The notes under the pieces were generated by a model. The model was not told the DNA's origin. It made no database searches and saw nothing but the letters and a program-made list of their open reading frames with translations. Below are positions 47,623 to 58,299 of a stretch of DNA of 64,000 nt, in pieces. Both the position numbers and the translations under genes were made by a program. The DNA lies in the NCBI GenBank assembly GCA_019188255.1, contig JAETXT010000005.1, forward strand, positions 1,984,001 through 2,048,000, read 5' to 3'. The DNA is from Verticillium longisporum. Its lineage: Eukaryota > Ascomycota > Sordariomycetes > Glomerellales > Plectosphaerellaceae. Position 1 is the stretch's first letter. Every line of letters begins with the position of its first letter.

Positions 47623-49259
47623 ATGGAAACACCTTCTCAAGACAGTCAGCTATTCCTTGCCCGTCAAGCAATGGAAAAAGATCCAGGGTTAAGCGCCCGA
47701 CGTGCTGCAGCCATCTACAATGTCAGCCGAACGACTCTCGTTCGCCGCCAGAACGGCACCCCATCCCGAAGCGAAATCACATCCAAATTAAAGAAATTAA
47801 CAATGCTAGAAGAGCAAACGATTGTCGAATACATACTAGACCTAGATTCCCGATCATACCCCCTCGGTTGGATAGTGTTGGAGATATGGCGAATGTCCTG
47901 CTGGCGGCGCGCGACGCGCCACCCGTCGGACCGCGATGGGCTTCAAGATTCGTCAAACGACAACCTGCGCTCCGGACGCGTATCTTTCGAAAGTACGACT
48001 ATAAGAGGGCCCAATGCGAAGATCCCGACGCGATAAACGCGTGGTTTACGCTCGTACGTAACATGGTCGCGAAGTACGGCGTGACGGACGAAGACACCTA
48101 TAACTTCGATGAGACCGGTTTCCAAATGGGCGTTATCGCTAATGGAATGGTTGTTACAAACTCTGAAAGACGTTCTAACGTTAAGATGAGACAGCCGGGT
48201 AATCGGGAATGGGTTACAGTGATCCAGGGCGTTGGCGCGACCGGATTCTGTGTCCCGCCATACATCGTTGTTGCGGGTAAATTTCACCTCTCGTCATGGT
48301 ACGAAGAAGACGCGTTTCCTCGCGACTGGAAGGTCGCAACCTCTCCAAACGGCTGGACTACGAATGATATTGGTCTCGATTGGATTCGGCACTTCGACCA
48401 ACATACAAGGTCGCGTACTTCGGGCGCATTTCGCATTCTCATCCTAGACGGCCACGAAAGCCACCACTCCGCCAAATTCGAGCTTTACTGTAAGGAGAAT
48501 AAGATCATTACACTTTGTATGCCTCCTCATTCGTCCCATCTACTCCAACCTCTCGATGTCGGCTGTTTTGGACCGCTGAAGAAAGCGTACGGTCGGCAAA
48601 TTGAGATGAAGATGAAGGCAGGTACAAACCATATCTCCAAGGAGGACTTCTTCCCAGCTTTTTTACGGCATTCCAGAATTCTATGACAGAAAAAAACATC
48701 CAGGGAGGTTTTCAAGGGGCTGGACTTACCCCCATGACCCAGAAGCAGTCCTTTCAAGGCTGGATGTGAAATTAAAGACACCAACGCCGCCAGGAACGTC
48801 TTCTGGACTCCCTAAGCCATGGGTGTGTAAGACTCCTACAAACCCGATTGAAGCCACTTCACAGTCCGAATTCATTAAGAATCGAATCTCCCGACACCAG
48901 GGAAGCTCACCAACATCAATGCTTCAGGCTATCGACCAATACACGAAGGGTACACACAAGATAATGCACCAGTTCGTCCTAATGGACGCAAGGCTCAAGA
49001 TACTTGAAAGCGAGAATGCTACCCTTAGCCGACGTCGGAGAGCTAAAAAGTACGTCTCAGGGAAGGAGGGAGTATGACTCTAGGTGATGGACAAGACCAG
49101 ATTGCCCAGAAGGAGGTAGATGTTCAGATGAGGGAGGAAACGAGGCAGAATCCGGGTCGCGCGACTCGGGCTATACCGAAGAAACGGACCTGTGGCACCT
49201 GTGGAAATACTGGCCATAACGCGAGAACTTGTCAGATGACTATATTATCTTCTGAATAA
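47623..49259 (+). pseudogene. Fot1/Pogo-type transposase, three one-base frame breaks
   Basis: Start METPSQDSQLFLARQAMEKD at 47623. N-terminal CENP-B/psq-type helix-turn-helix (SARRAAAIYNVSRTTLVRR), then a DDE domain: first Asp in TYNFDETGFQMG, second in ILILDGHESHHS, third in SSHLLQPLDVGCFGPLKKAY. The C-terminus has a zinc knuckle, CGTCGNTGHNARTC (CX2CX4HX4C), and ends at 49259. The frame breaks at 47859-47863 (C run, one short), 48659-48664 (T run, one short) and about 49060-49075 (G-rich, a one-base slip); otherwise the protein is whole. Either this copy is freshly dead or the runs are under-called. Confidence 0.85.
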
Positions 49260-49338
49260 GGTAATGGGGCGTGATTTCAATTGATTTCCTATGTTTTTGT
49301 TTAGTTCTGGGTTGGAATGTTTGTCAGGTCGAGGTGAG

Positions 49339-49381
49339 GTGGTCCACTCACTGTACTGGCCCACTCACTGTGCATGTACGT
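49339..49381 (-). repeat. Fot1/Pogo-type element, right terminal inverted repeat
   Basis: Partner of 47524-47566; followed by TA at 49382-49383. Confidence 0.9.
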
Positions 49382-51555
49382 TAATTAAAAGTAATATAAA
49401 TCGTTTATTTCGCTAATACTATATTCGTTTACGAGTATTTAAAGAGGCTTATTTTTCCTATTATTAGCTATTATTATTCGGATTATTAAAAAACGCCTTA
49501 TATTCCTCTATCCTCTCTAGAATATATTCTATTTTAATAAGAACCTCTTAAAAGGTACTATAGCTCCTATCTTTATTTTATCTTTATATTTATATTATCT
49601 ATCGATAGAGGGGCTCGAAGGTAATATAAAGCTCTATTAAAAGGTATTAATCTTCGAGGAGGAGGTAATCTTTAATAAGAATTTACTTATAAGGGTCGAC
49701 TTTATATATATTTCTAATTAAGAAGTTTTAAACATCGCCCTTCTTCTTTAGAGCTTAATCGAATATTAGATATATTAAATTCTATTAAATCTCGTTATTT
49801 AATAATAATTAAAGCTTTATTATTATTTATTAATAGAAAAAGAACTCTTAATTTTAAGCTTCCTTTATTATAATATATTAGAAGTATTTACTCTATTATA
49901 GAGAAGATCTTATTTATTTAATAATATTATAAAGCTTTCTTATTAGGCCCTTCTTTTACTAGAGGTATAGGATATTATTAGGATTATCGCTATCCTCGAG
50001 AGATTAAGACTCCTATTTAAATATCTTATTATCCTTATTATAGAGGAATATATAATTAATAAAGTTAAATATATAATTTTAGTATTATAATTAGTATTTA
50101 ATAATATCTTCTTTATATAGTTTAGGACGAAGAATATATAAGAGCTTATAAATATAAATATTATTTATTAAAATATTATTAGAAATTAGAATATTAATAA
50201 AATTAATAATATTCTAATTTTTAATAATATTTATAATAATATTAATTATAAAAGCATTTATATAAATATTTAGCTATTTATAAAATACTAGGAAATACTA
50301 TTATTATTACCCTTAATTATTAATATAATATATAGATACTATAAATATCCTAAAGTAATTTAGAGAAGTCTAATAATTATAAAAGAGATAAATATCTATT
50401 AAAGAAGCTTAAAATTCCGCTTATATCTATTTCTTCTTCTATATAAAGATTTAATTAAGTTTTATATATAGACTCTTTCGATTCTAAAAGAGGTTATTAT
50501 ATATATTCGGATTTAGACTTAATAGTAAATAATATAGGAATAGGTTATTAAAAACGTTAAATAGCTAATTTATATTAATAATAAAGTTAAAGGTAAGCTT
50601 TTCTAGCCCTTCTATTTAAGCCCTTAATAGAGTAATAGGATATTATAGATAAAGCGGAAGAGAAGTATTTAAAGAATTCTAGGAGATATCCTCTATTAAA
50701 GATCCCTCGAATATCCTATATCTCTTCCTTAAATAGAGGCTTAAAGAAGTTATCGTAAAGGCTTTAAATAGTATTAGATCCTATCTCTTATTATAGAGAT
50801 TATAGATCTAGAAGCTCTCGTTAAAGGTATTCCTTTTATTAAGGAGCTCCGCTACGAAGATCCTATAATCCTTAATCTAGTTTATATAGCCTCTAGAGCC
50901 CTTCTTTATAATAAGAATATTAAGGGTAAAATAGTAGCTATATTAAATAGCTATAAGGAGGTCGGGATCGGAGTAATTTAATTCGGAGAGCTAAGTATAA
51001 ATAGAGGTAGGGGGGTAGGTTCTAAAGATAATAAGAGATATATCGATAACGATAATAGTATAGGAATAGCTTTAAGGGTATAGGAGCTATTATAGCGACG
51101 TTATAAATAGGCTACGTTAATAGAATTACTACGTTAATAGAATTACGACTTTAAGGGAATTACCCTAGGTTCTAATGCTCTATATATATAGGTATAAGTA
51201 TATTAAATAATATAAATAGAGTTTTCTTTATAGATATTAATAGAAGCTAGTAGCCTAGTTAATTAGGATCTCTAATATTTTACTAGAGGCTATAGGTTTA
51301 AATCCTACTATTAGTATTATCGTATTATTAATGAGAGACTCCCTTTTATTAATAGTACGACTTTTTAATTAATTAGATAGGCCTTTTTATAAGTCTTAGG
51401 GCTCGGAATAGCTATATTCTAGGCCTGAATATATATTTAAACGTTTACTAAATATCTAAATATCGAAATACTATAGATTTAGTTATTTAATTATAGGAAA
51501 TCGGTCTATTTATTTAGCTATTTGATGATTTGACTTATTATATTTAATCGGGGTG

Positions 51556-53063
51556 CATTACTGAAGATCGGTGCATTACCTAACGTGTGCATGGGTGAAG
51601 GTGACGTTACCAGGCTCGGCCGAGTTTTCGTGGATGTTGCTTACTGAGAATGTTAAAATGGGCTAGACGAATATGCGCGTCCATGGATAAGGGCGCGCAG
51701 TAGATTCGTCGGGATAGGAGATCGGAAGGTCAATGGGGGCGCGAAAGGGCGACGTCCGAGGGATCTGCAAAATGGGACTCGGTGTTTGCGACAGGGCGGC
51801 GGCCGATCGAACAGCGAGCGTAGGTGCTAGTCCACTCAGGCCGGAACAGCACAGCACAGCGTGGACTGGACAGGACAGGATAGGTAGACGGGCAGGGTAA
51901 CACAGGCAGGGTAACACAGACAGCACAGCACAGCACAGCACCAACAGTGCACTGGAAAAGAGTCACTTTACAGGGGAGGGGGGGTCCACAGCAAATGGGA
52001 GGGCAGAGAAAACACAAGTCGGCAAGGCCGGGCGGTGCCGAGGCAGTGGGCAGCACGCAGGGTGCCCCGCCAGGACCCCTCGTGTTGGCCAATGGAGGGT
52101 CGAGAAGAGATCTGCCTTGGGTAACGGCCGCGTGCGGCAGTCGCAGTGCAGGCGCGCGGAATGCACAATGGACCCCACTCTTCGTTTTGCCTGGGTACAG
52201 GAAGCATTCCTTTCGTCGTCCGTGTCCTGCCGTTGCCGTGTTTCCCGGGGGCATCGATAAGGCTAGCCGGGCTCGGGCTACGAAGGGACTCGGAGAGAGG
52301 GAGAGAAAAGATTTTTAGATAATACCCCTGCGGCGTTGGGCTGTTTTCGTCCTGCGTGGCCCTGTTTTGGCGTCCGCATGGAACGATATGGGCCCTTGCT
52401 CACACAGATTTGGGTGATGACCAAAATACTAGGTCGAAGGAACAGTTCCATTCGGCATCATGTAAGAACGCCGCGCCCAAGGCGAAGGGGGTGGACAAGA
52501 GGCGGATGTAGGGATCATGTTGACTTAGCTCCTTTGCTATCTCCATCAGCTGTCTCTCTATTTCATACGGCATTCTGGTCATCCAATTGGAAAGAAAGAG
52601 AAAAAGCCCTTCTTACTCATCAACGTTGAATCGTCGCGAAAAAGTCGGCATCTTGCATAGGCAGTTGCAGTCGCGCATCGCCGGGGCCCCTGACGTAATT
52701 GGGCGCTCAACACATCTAGCACCAGAGAAGCTAGAAGCTAGCTCCGAGGCCTGCGCTCACGACTCGTATGAGCTCGATACCACCACACCCGCTACTCTCT
52801 TTCTCTGCTCTACCCTGCCTTGCCTCGTTCGCCTGGCTAGGATCGAAACCTAATAACCCTTCCATCGCCCCATCGACCATTGCCGATTTTCTGGCCCCTC
52901 CTCCCCTCTCCTCTTACTACCACATTGAGTGTCTTCGTCGCGAGATAACAACCACGCCAACGATTCTCATTGACCTCCATAGCACTACCTAGCCTGACTG
53001 GCTTCACGTTCTTCACCCCCCCCGAACACTCCCTCTCCCCTTCACCTCACGAGCTACACCAAC
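51556..53063. other. intergenic region, MFS transporter promoter side
   Basis: No gene credited. A tandem stretch at about 51892-51941 repeats CAGGGTAACACAG twice and then ACAGC units. The last 300 bases are pyrimidine-rich and likely form the promoter and leader of the transporter. Confidence 0.5.
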
Positions 53064-55067
53064 ATGGATGAGGTAGATCGCGAGCTCAGCAACGCCGCTC
53101 GTGCTGCGTCGCCGGGCCGCTACCAGTCCCGCGGTAGCCACGAGATTGAGCGCGTCCTTTCCGCTTCCACCACTTCGAGCACATCCACCTCTTCCTCCCG
53201 CGAACCCTACCGCCGCAACACGGGCATCAGCCGCGTGTCAACTCAGAATGACCTCGAGCGCCACCCCACGGCGCTCAGCCGCATCGCCACCCAGCGCAGT
53301 CAACACAGCAACACTGTTGGCCGTAGCATCAAGAGCAGAGAATCGAGGAAACCTCTTCCCAACTTTGGCGCCGGAAAGCCCTATCCGCCTCACCTGCCCG
53401 ACCAGGAGGAGTATGTGGTCGAGTTTGACGGGCCCAGCGACCCGCTGCATGCCCAGAACTGGCCCATGAAGAAGAAGTGAGTCTCAAATGCTTTTTTGTC
53501 TTAGATCTGGTTTGACCCATGATATTTTTGTCTTGTCGCTGACACGAGTTTCCAGGATGATCACAGCCGTCATGCTGGCTTACACGACATTAACATCCGC
53601 CTTTGGCTCGAGTATCTTTTCCGCCGCCACGGCGCCCATCAGCGTCCAGTACAACGTCTCCAACGAGGTCGGCATCTTGGGAGTCTCCTTCTACGTTCTC
53701 GGCTTTGCGACGGGTCCCACGCTCTGGGCGCCCCTCTCTGAGCTGAAGGGTCGTCGTCTGCCGCTGGTCCTCTCCATGTTCGGCTTTTCTCTCTTCTCCA
53801 TCGCTGCAGCTACAGGCAAGGATATCCAGACGATTCTCATCTGCCGTTTTTCAGCGGTTTCTTCGGCGCCTGCCCCCTGGCCGTCGTCGCCGCCGTCTTC
53901 TCCGACATGTTCGACAACCGCACCCGTGGTGTCGCCGTCACAGTCTTCTCCATGGCCGTCTTCACCGGCCCTCTCCTCGCCCCCTTTGTCGGCGGCTTCA
54001 TTGTGGAGTCGTACCTCGGCTGGCGCTGGACCCAATATCTCATCTCCATCATGGGCTTCTTCGCCTTCTTCCTCGACCTGTTCTTCCTCGAGGAAACGTA
54101 TCCGCCCGTCATCCTCGTGAGCAAGGCCTCCGAGTTGCGCCGTCGCACCCGAAACTGGGGCATCCACGCCAAGCAGGAGGAAATCGAGGTCGACCTCCGG
54201 GAGCTCATCACCAAAAACTTCACTCGTCCCATGCGCCTGCTGTTCTTCGAGCCCATTGTCACCCTCTTGTCCATCTACATGGCTTTCATCTACGGAATTC
54301 TGTACCTCTTCCTGACCGCCTACCCCTTTGTGTTCCGCGGCGTTCACGGCTTTAATGCAGGCGAGTCCGGCCTCGCCTTCTTCGGTATGGTCACTGGTCA
54401 GCTAATTGCCGGTACCGTCGTGCTCCTCCAGCAGCCCTGGTACCTGCGCAAGCTCAAGGCCAACAATGGCGTGCCCGTGCCCGAGTGGCGCCTGCCGTCC
54501 GTCATTGTCGGTGGCGTCTTCTTCGCCGCCGGCATCTTCTGGTTCGGCTGGTCCGGCTACCGTCGCGACATCCACTGGATCGTGCCAGCCCTCAGCGGTC
54601 TCTTCACCGGTTTTGGTCTCATGTCGATCTTCCTGCAGTCGCTCAACTACCTCGTCGACTCATACCTCATGTTCGCCGCGTCGGCCATTGCCGGCAACAC
54701 CTTCCTCCGATCGCTCTGCGGCGCCGGCTTTCCCCTGTTCGCGACGCAGATGTTCGAGGGCATGGGCATAGAGTGGGCCTCGACGCTGCTGGGCTGCATC
54801 GCCGCCTTGCTTGCTCCCATTCCTCTCATCTTCTGGCTCTACGGCCACAAGATCCGCGCCAAGAGCGCCTACGCACCCACCTTCCAGGCCCAGGCCGAGG
54901 AGCCGGTCGAGCCCGAAGACTTGCCAGGTGCCGTGCCGACGCAGTCGCAGACGGCTGTCAACGGAGCCAACGGCGTCAACGGACCCCACGAGGAGGAGAA
55001 GCAGGAGGATCTCGCGGCGAGGGCGAACGCGCCAGCGACGAATGGCGACAGGAGCAATGCTGTGTGA
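53064..55067 (+). CDS. MFS multidrug-type transporter (DHA1-like)
   Basis: Fungal 12-helix drug:H+ antiporter type. Start [19 protein letters not shown] at 53064; a long Ser-rich N-terminal tail (about 120 residues) precedes the canonical [14 protein letters not shown]. Exons 53064-53476 and 53556-55067. Motifs: [20 protein letters not shown] (motif A/B region), [20 protein letters not shown], then the [21 protein letters not shown] segment typical of this clade. The frame breaks in a T run at 53847-53851: one extra T joins ILICRF to [15 protein letters not shown]. Very likely an under-called homopolymer. The C-terminal tail is hydrophilic. Confidence 0.88.
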
Positions 55068-55464
55068 TGGGTTCTCAAGAGAGGACAGGTTTGGAAAGAG
55101 GGAAAAAGATATTAGTAATAACAACAGGAAGAACCACAAAATGGTCGTCTGCTGTTGTCCAGACAAAATAGGTGGTCGCAAGCGTTTGGCTTTTCGTACG
55201 GATTTATTCTACTACCAATAATAAGCATTCGTGCTCGAGATGTTGCATGTCTGGTGGCTCAAGTGTTGTTGTAGAAGAAGAAAACGAAGCAGCCATCGGT
55301 AACCAGTCAATTTGTCTCATGATGCACAAGGTACCTATGCATTACAGAAAATCTACCGCAGTCATGTCCCTCCCCTGATTTTTCGTCATGATATATGTAT
55401 ATATATCTATGTATGCGTATGTGTGTATATGTATGTTCCCAGGCGCCCGCGCCATTCGTTTCTT
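55068..55464. other. convergent intergenic spacer
   Basis: 3' regions of the MFS transporter and the dehydrogenase. A TA/TG-rich microsatellite-like stretch at 55391-55436 and a GGTACCTATG motif at about 55331. Confidence 0.5.
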
Positions 55465-56526
55465 CTACTCCTTCTTCTGCGGACCCTCCTCGCGGCGCCC
55501 GATAAACGAGTCCATGGCGCGGTCGAGCCCCGCCAGCCGGCGCACGAGGACCTGCAGGCCGGCGGGCAGGACGGCGTACCAGTCGACCCAGCGGGCATAG
55601 AGCGGCAGGGCGACGTGGGCGCTGCGGCCGGCGTCGATGGCGGCGACAATCTCCTTGCAGACGTCGACGGGCTCGACGACGGGGGCGAGGAAGGCGTTGG
55701 GGGTGCGGACGCCGTGGAAGAGGGGCGTCGACAGCTGGCCGGGCTCGACGAGGACGGTGCGGACGTTGGGGTGGGAGCGGCGCAGCCCGGCGGTCAGCGA
55801 GGCGTGGAGGGCCGAGAGGCCAGCCTTGGCGGCGGCGTAGTCGGCGAGGCCGGCGGCGCCGAGGCGGCCGAGGACGGAGGAGACGGTGACGATGGTGGCG
55901 CCGTCGGGGGCGCGCAGCAGGCAGGGCAGGAAGGTCTTGAGGGTGTAGATGGGGGCCAGCAGGTTGACGGCGAGGCTGCGGTCGAGGGCGTCGACGGACT
56001 GGTCGACAAAGGGGCGGCCCGTGACGATGGCGGCGTTGTTGACGAGCACGGTGGGCGGGCCGAGGTCGCGCTCGATCTGGGCGGCGGCGGCGGCGAGCTG
56101 GGCCTTGTCGGACACGTCGCAGGGGTAGTGGGTGACGCCGCGGGCGGCGCCGTTCTCCATGGGCCGCGGGTCGAGCACGGCGACGGTGGCGCCGCGCATG
56201 CCGTAGACCTCGGCGAGGAGGAGGCCCAGGCCCGAGGCGCCGCCCGTGATGACGATGACCTCGTCGGCGAGGTCGACGTGGCGCGGCAGGCCGTGGGCGA
56301 CGCGCGTGTTGATGGCGGACAGGGTCCAGACGAGGGTGATGAGGCTCGCCCAGGCGATGGACACGAGCATGGGCGGCGCTGACCAGTCCATCATCTGGGC
56401 GCGGAAGCAGAGCGGGATGACCCAGGAGATGAAGGGGTGGAAGAAGGTCGTCTTGAGGACCTTGAGGATGAGGTCGATCGAGAGGGGGTCGAACCAGGAG
56501 TCATTATGGGGCGTAGAGCGATCCAT
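55465..56526 (-). CDS. membrane-anchored short-chain dehydrogenase/reductase
   Basis: Classical SDR, NAD(P)-dependent, like the retinol dehydrogenase / 17-beta-HSD11 group acting on lipid or retinoid-type alcohols at ER or lipid droplets; the substrate is unknown. I chose MDRSTPHNDSWFDP at 56526, because upstream in-frame sequence to 56829 is Pro/Ser-rich and looks like leader. Two hydrophobic segments (about residues 20-40 and 50-70) precede the Rossmann fold: VIVITGGASGLG (TGxxxGxG), VAVLDPRP (acidic Asp ending strand 2, favouring NAD), DVSD, LVNNAAIV (NNAG-like), VTVSSVLG (catalytic Ser) and YAAAK (catalytic Tyr and Lys). Intronless and intact, about 353 residues, ending REEGPQKKE. Very GC-rich. 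Confidence 0.88.
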   Translation of the reverse strand: MDRSTPHNDSWFDPLSIDLILKVLKTTFFHPFISWVIPLCFRAQMMDWSAPPMLVSIAWASLITLVWTLSAINTRVAHGLPRHVDLADEVIVITGGASGLGLLLAEVYGMRGATVAVLDPRPMENGAARGVTHYPCDVSDKAQLAAAAAQIERDLGPPTVLVNNAAIVTGRPFVDQSVDALDRSLAVNLLAPIYTLKTFLPCLLRAPDGATIVTVSSVLGRLGAAGLADYAAAKAGLSALHASLTAGLRRSHPNVRTVLVEPGQLSTPLFHGVRTPNAFLAPVVEPVDVCKEIVAAIDAGRSAHVALPLYARWVDWYAVLPAGLQVLVRRLAGLDRAMDSFIGRREEGPQKKE

Positions 56527-58299
56527 GGCTGCTGTCGTGGTGGTGTCACTGTCGACGAGTTCGTCCTGATGGAGAAGGGTGAGGTGGAGGGGTAGTCGGA
56601 TGAGGTAGCCTGGGCGTCGTGCCTGGTCGTCGTGTATCGATGACGATGGAGAAAACGATGAGGAGAGGCTGCCCGGCAGCAGAGGAAAGCGAGTGACAGG
56701 TGTCAATGGCGGCAGGCAAGTAGCATTAGGGGAGGGGAGGAGGTTTGCGTCCAGCGTTGAAGGAGGGAAGTTGAGACGAAAGACCGGTCGGCGCTTCGGA
56801 CATGTGATGGGAGATGTTGGAGGGGCCACAGCTCAGCTTAGGTGACTAAGGTAGGTAGCTTAGTAGGTAGCTTAGTAGGTAAGATAGGTCGATACCCGCT
56901 AAGCAACAGGGACCAGGGGCGGGCTAGGGCCTTGGCTCAGGCATTTCGGGCTCAGAAGCACAAGAGGCTCAGGGCTGTGAAACGCGGTCCCTGCACAAAG
57001 GGGGTCAGGGGCCAAAGGGGGTCAGGGGCCGGCCCCTGTTTGAACCCCTGCCCCGCTCGCTGGAGGGATGCTGTGTACTGTTCATCCCGATGCATAAATC
57101 ATAGGCTGCTGTGCCACAGGCTCCGTCTCCTGGGCCGAAGCACCCGAACAGTGACCAAGGACGGCAAGAGGAACCAGCACTCAATAGACAGTACCACTAG
57201 ACATGCCATTTCCGCAGGACCATCACTCTTCTGAGCAGGACGCAATTCAAGGGGAACTTTCTACCTTACCACATATAGAGACCGTGACCTGATCAAGCCT
57301 CCGCCAAAAACACAAAGTTATCCAGCCAGAAGCTCGTCCAACCACTCATAAGACAGAGAAGCATCCGTCCGCCCTGGGTCCAACCCGGCCGCTCAGAGTG
57401 CTCAACCCACACTACCCCGCGTCGACAACGGACATGCACGGCAGATGAGACACAAGCACTGGTCCATGGCATCCGCGGAGCGCCGGGGCAGTACCTTGGG
57501 CAACATGAAGTCATGCAAGACGAGAGGGCGCTCGCAAAGTAACCTCAATCCATTAGCAGGCAACATTTCAATACTGCGATGCCACATACCAAGTAAGACA
57601 AGGTGCTAAGCCACGCCAGCCAGTCGCACACTTCGACGTGGTCTTATCAAGGGAGGGAACTTGGGGGAACTCTAATCGACATAGACAACTGCCGAATGCC
57701 GCCACATTACCGAGCTCCAGCCAGCACTTGTTTCGGCAAATAGGCCTCTTGATAGCAGCAGCCCACCATGACAAGAGATGAAGATACATGATCACGCCAG
57801 CCGAGGGGATAGTTACCCCACAGATCCATACCTTAGACCGATCATGCCCCAACACTCCGGGGAGCCAGCATCCCCGCGTTGCTTGCTACACCTGGATGAT
57901 GTGCCGTCATACTCAACCCACCACTCCACTATCTCGTCCCTTGCACCTTATTACGCGAGGGGCAACCCCAGGATGAAGGCTTACCAGCAAGGCCGTCATG
58001 AGTTCGTTCTGAGCGAGAATATCCTTGACTCCGAGGTTATTCATTCAAGTGTTAGGGGGATTTTTGCCCGGTAGAACAACGGTCACACCGGCAAGGCTCC
58101 GTTAACAGCCGCTCTAGTGATCTATTAGAAGCCAGATCCACCTCCTTTCTCCATCATGGACCTCTTGACACACAAACTTAAACCAAGAACTCCTACACCT
58201 TCCGCGCTCATCACCCCCAAAGCTGCTTGACTGAACCCTCAAGCTCAGTTGTGAACCACCCGGTAGCTCCAGCACCTTTCGATATCCGTCAACGCCAAC
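56527..58299. other. intergenic region, divergent promoters
   Basis: Between the dehydrogenase and the esterase. It contains a GTAGGTAGCTTA tandem repeat (56851-56886) and two copies of AAAGGGGGTCAGGGGCC at about 56997-57030. No gene recognised. Confidence 0.5.
56851..56886. repeat. tandem GTAGGTAGCTTA repeat
   Basis: Two exact 12-base copies and a third diverged one (GTAGGTAAGATA). Shares the GTAGGTA core with other intergenic motifs here. Confidence 0.8.

Larger units (their letters stand above)
47524..49381 (+). mobile_element. Fot1/Pogo-type (Tc1/mariner) DNA transposon
   Basis: 1858 bp. Inverted repeats of 43 bp (47524-47566 and 49339-49381) start ACGTACATGYACAGTGAGTG and differ at one base; each contains the internal duplication ACAGTGAGTGG. 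TA dinucleotides flank both ends, as expected from a TA target duplication. Composition is GC-balanced, in strong contrast with the AT-rich flanks, so the insertion is younger than the decay of its host element. Confidence 0.88.
46605..51555. mobile_element. degenerate AT-rich (RIP-like) DNA element with terminal inverted repeats
   Basis: About 4.95 kb whose GC content falls sharply at both edges. The left end reads CACCCCGACTAAATAAGT and the right end, reverse-complemented, CACCCCGATTAAATATAATAAGT, with further partial matches for about 50 bases (TAGxTATTTAG). Inside, TpA is very frequent and all frames are full of stops, as expected after RIP. No protein remnant can be identified. Removing the nested transposon leaves about 3.1 kb. 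Confidence 0.65.

Noticed and set aside
49382..51540. Possible protein remnants in the AT-rich flank
   Set aside because: Stops occur every few codons in all six frames; no motif survives well enough to name a family.
51730..52254. 174-residue minus-strand frame and neighbours upstream of the MFS gene
   Set aside because: Low-complexity Pro/Leu/Cys composition arising from CAGCACAG-type repeats; no recognisable protein.
55312..56382. 356-residue plus-strand frame opposite the dehydrogenase
   Set aside because: Gly/Ala/Asp/Val-rich shadow of a highly GC3-biased gene; the minus-strand frame has every SDR motif.
57778..58074. Open frame upstream of the esterase
   Set aside because: No domain, no splice link to the esterase, and His/Pro/Ser-rich composition without support.
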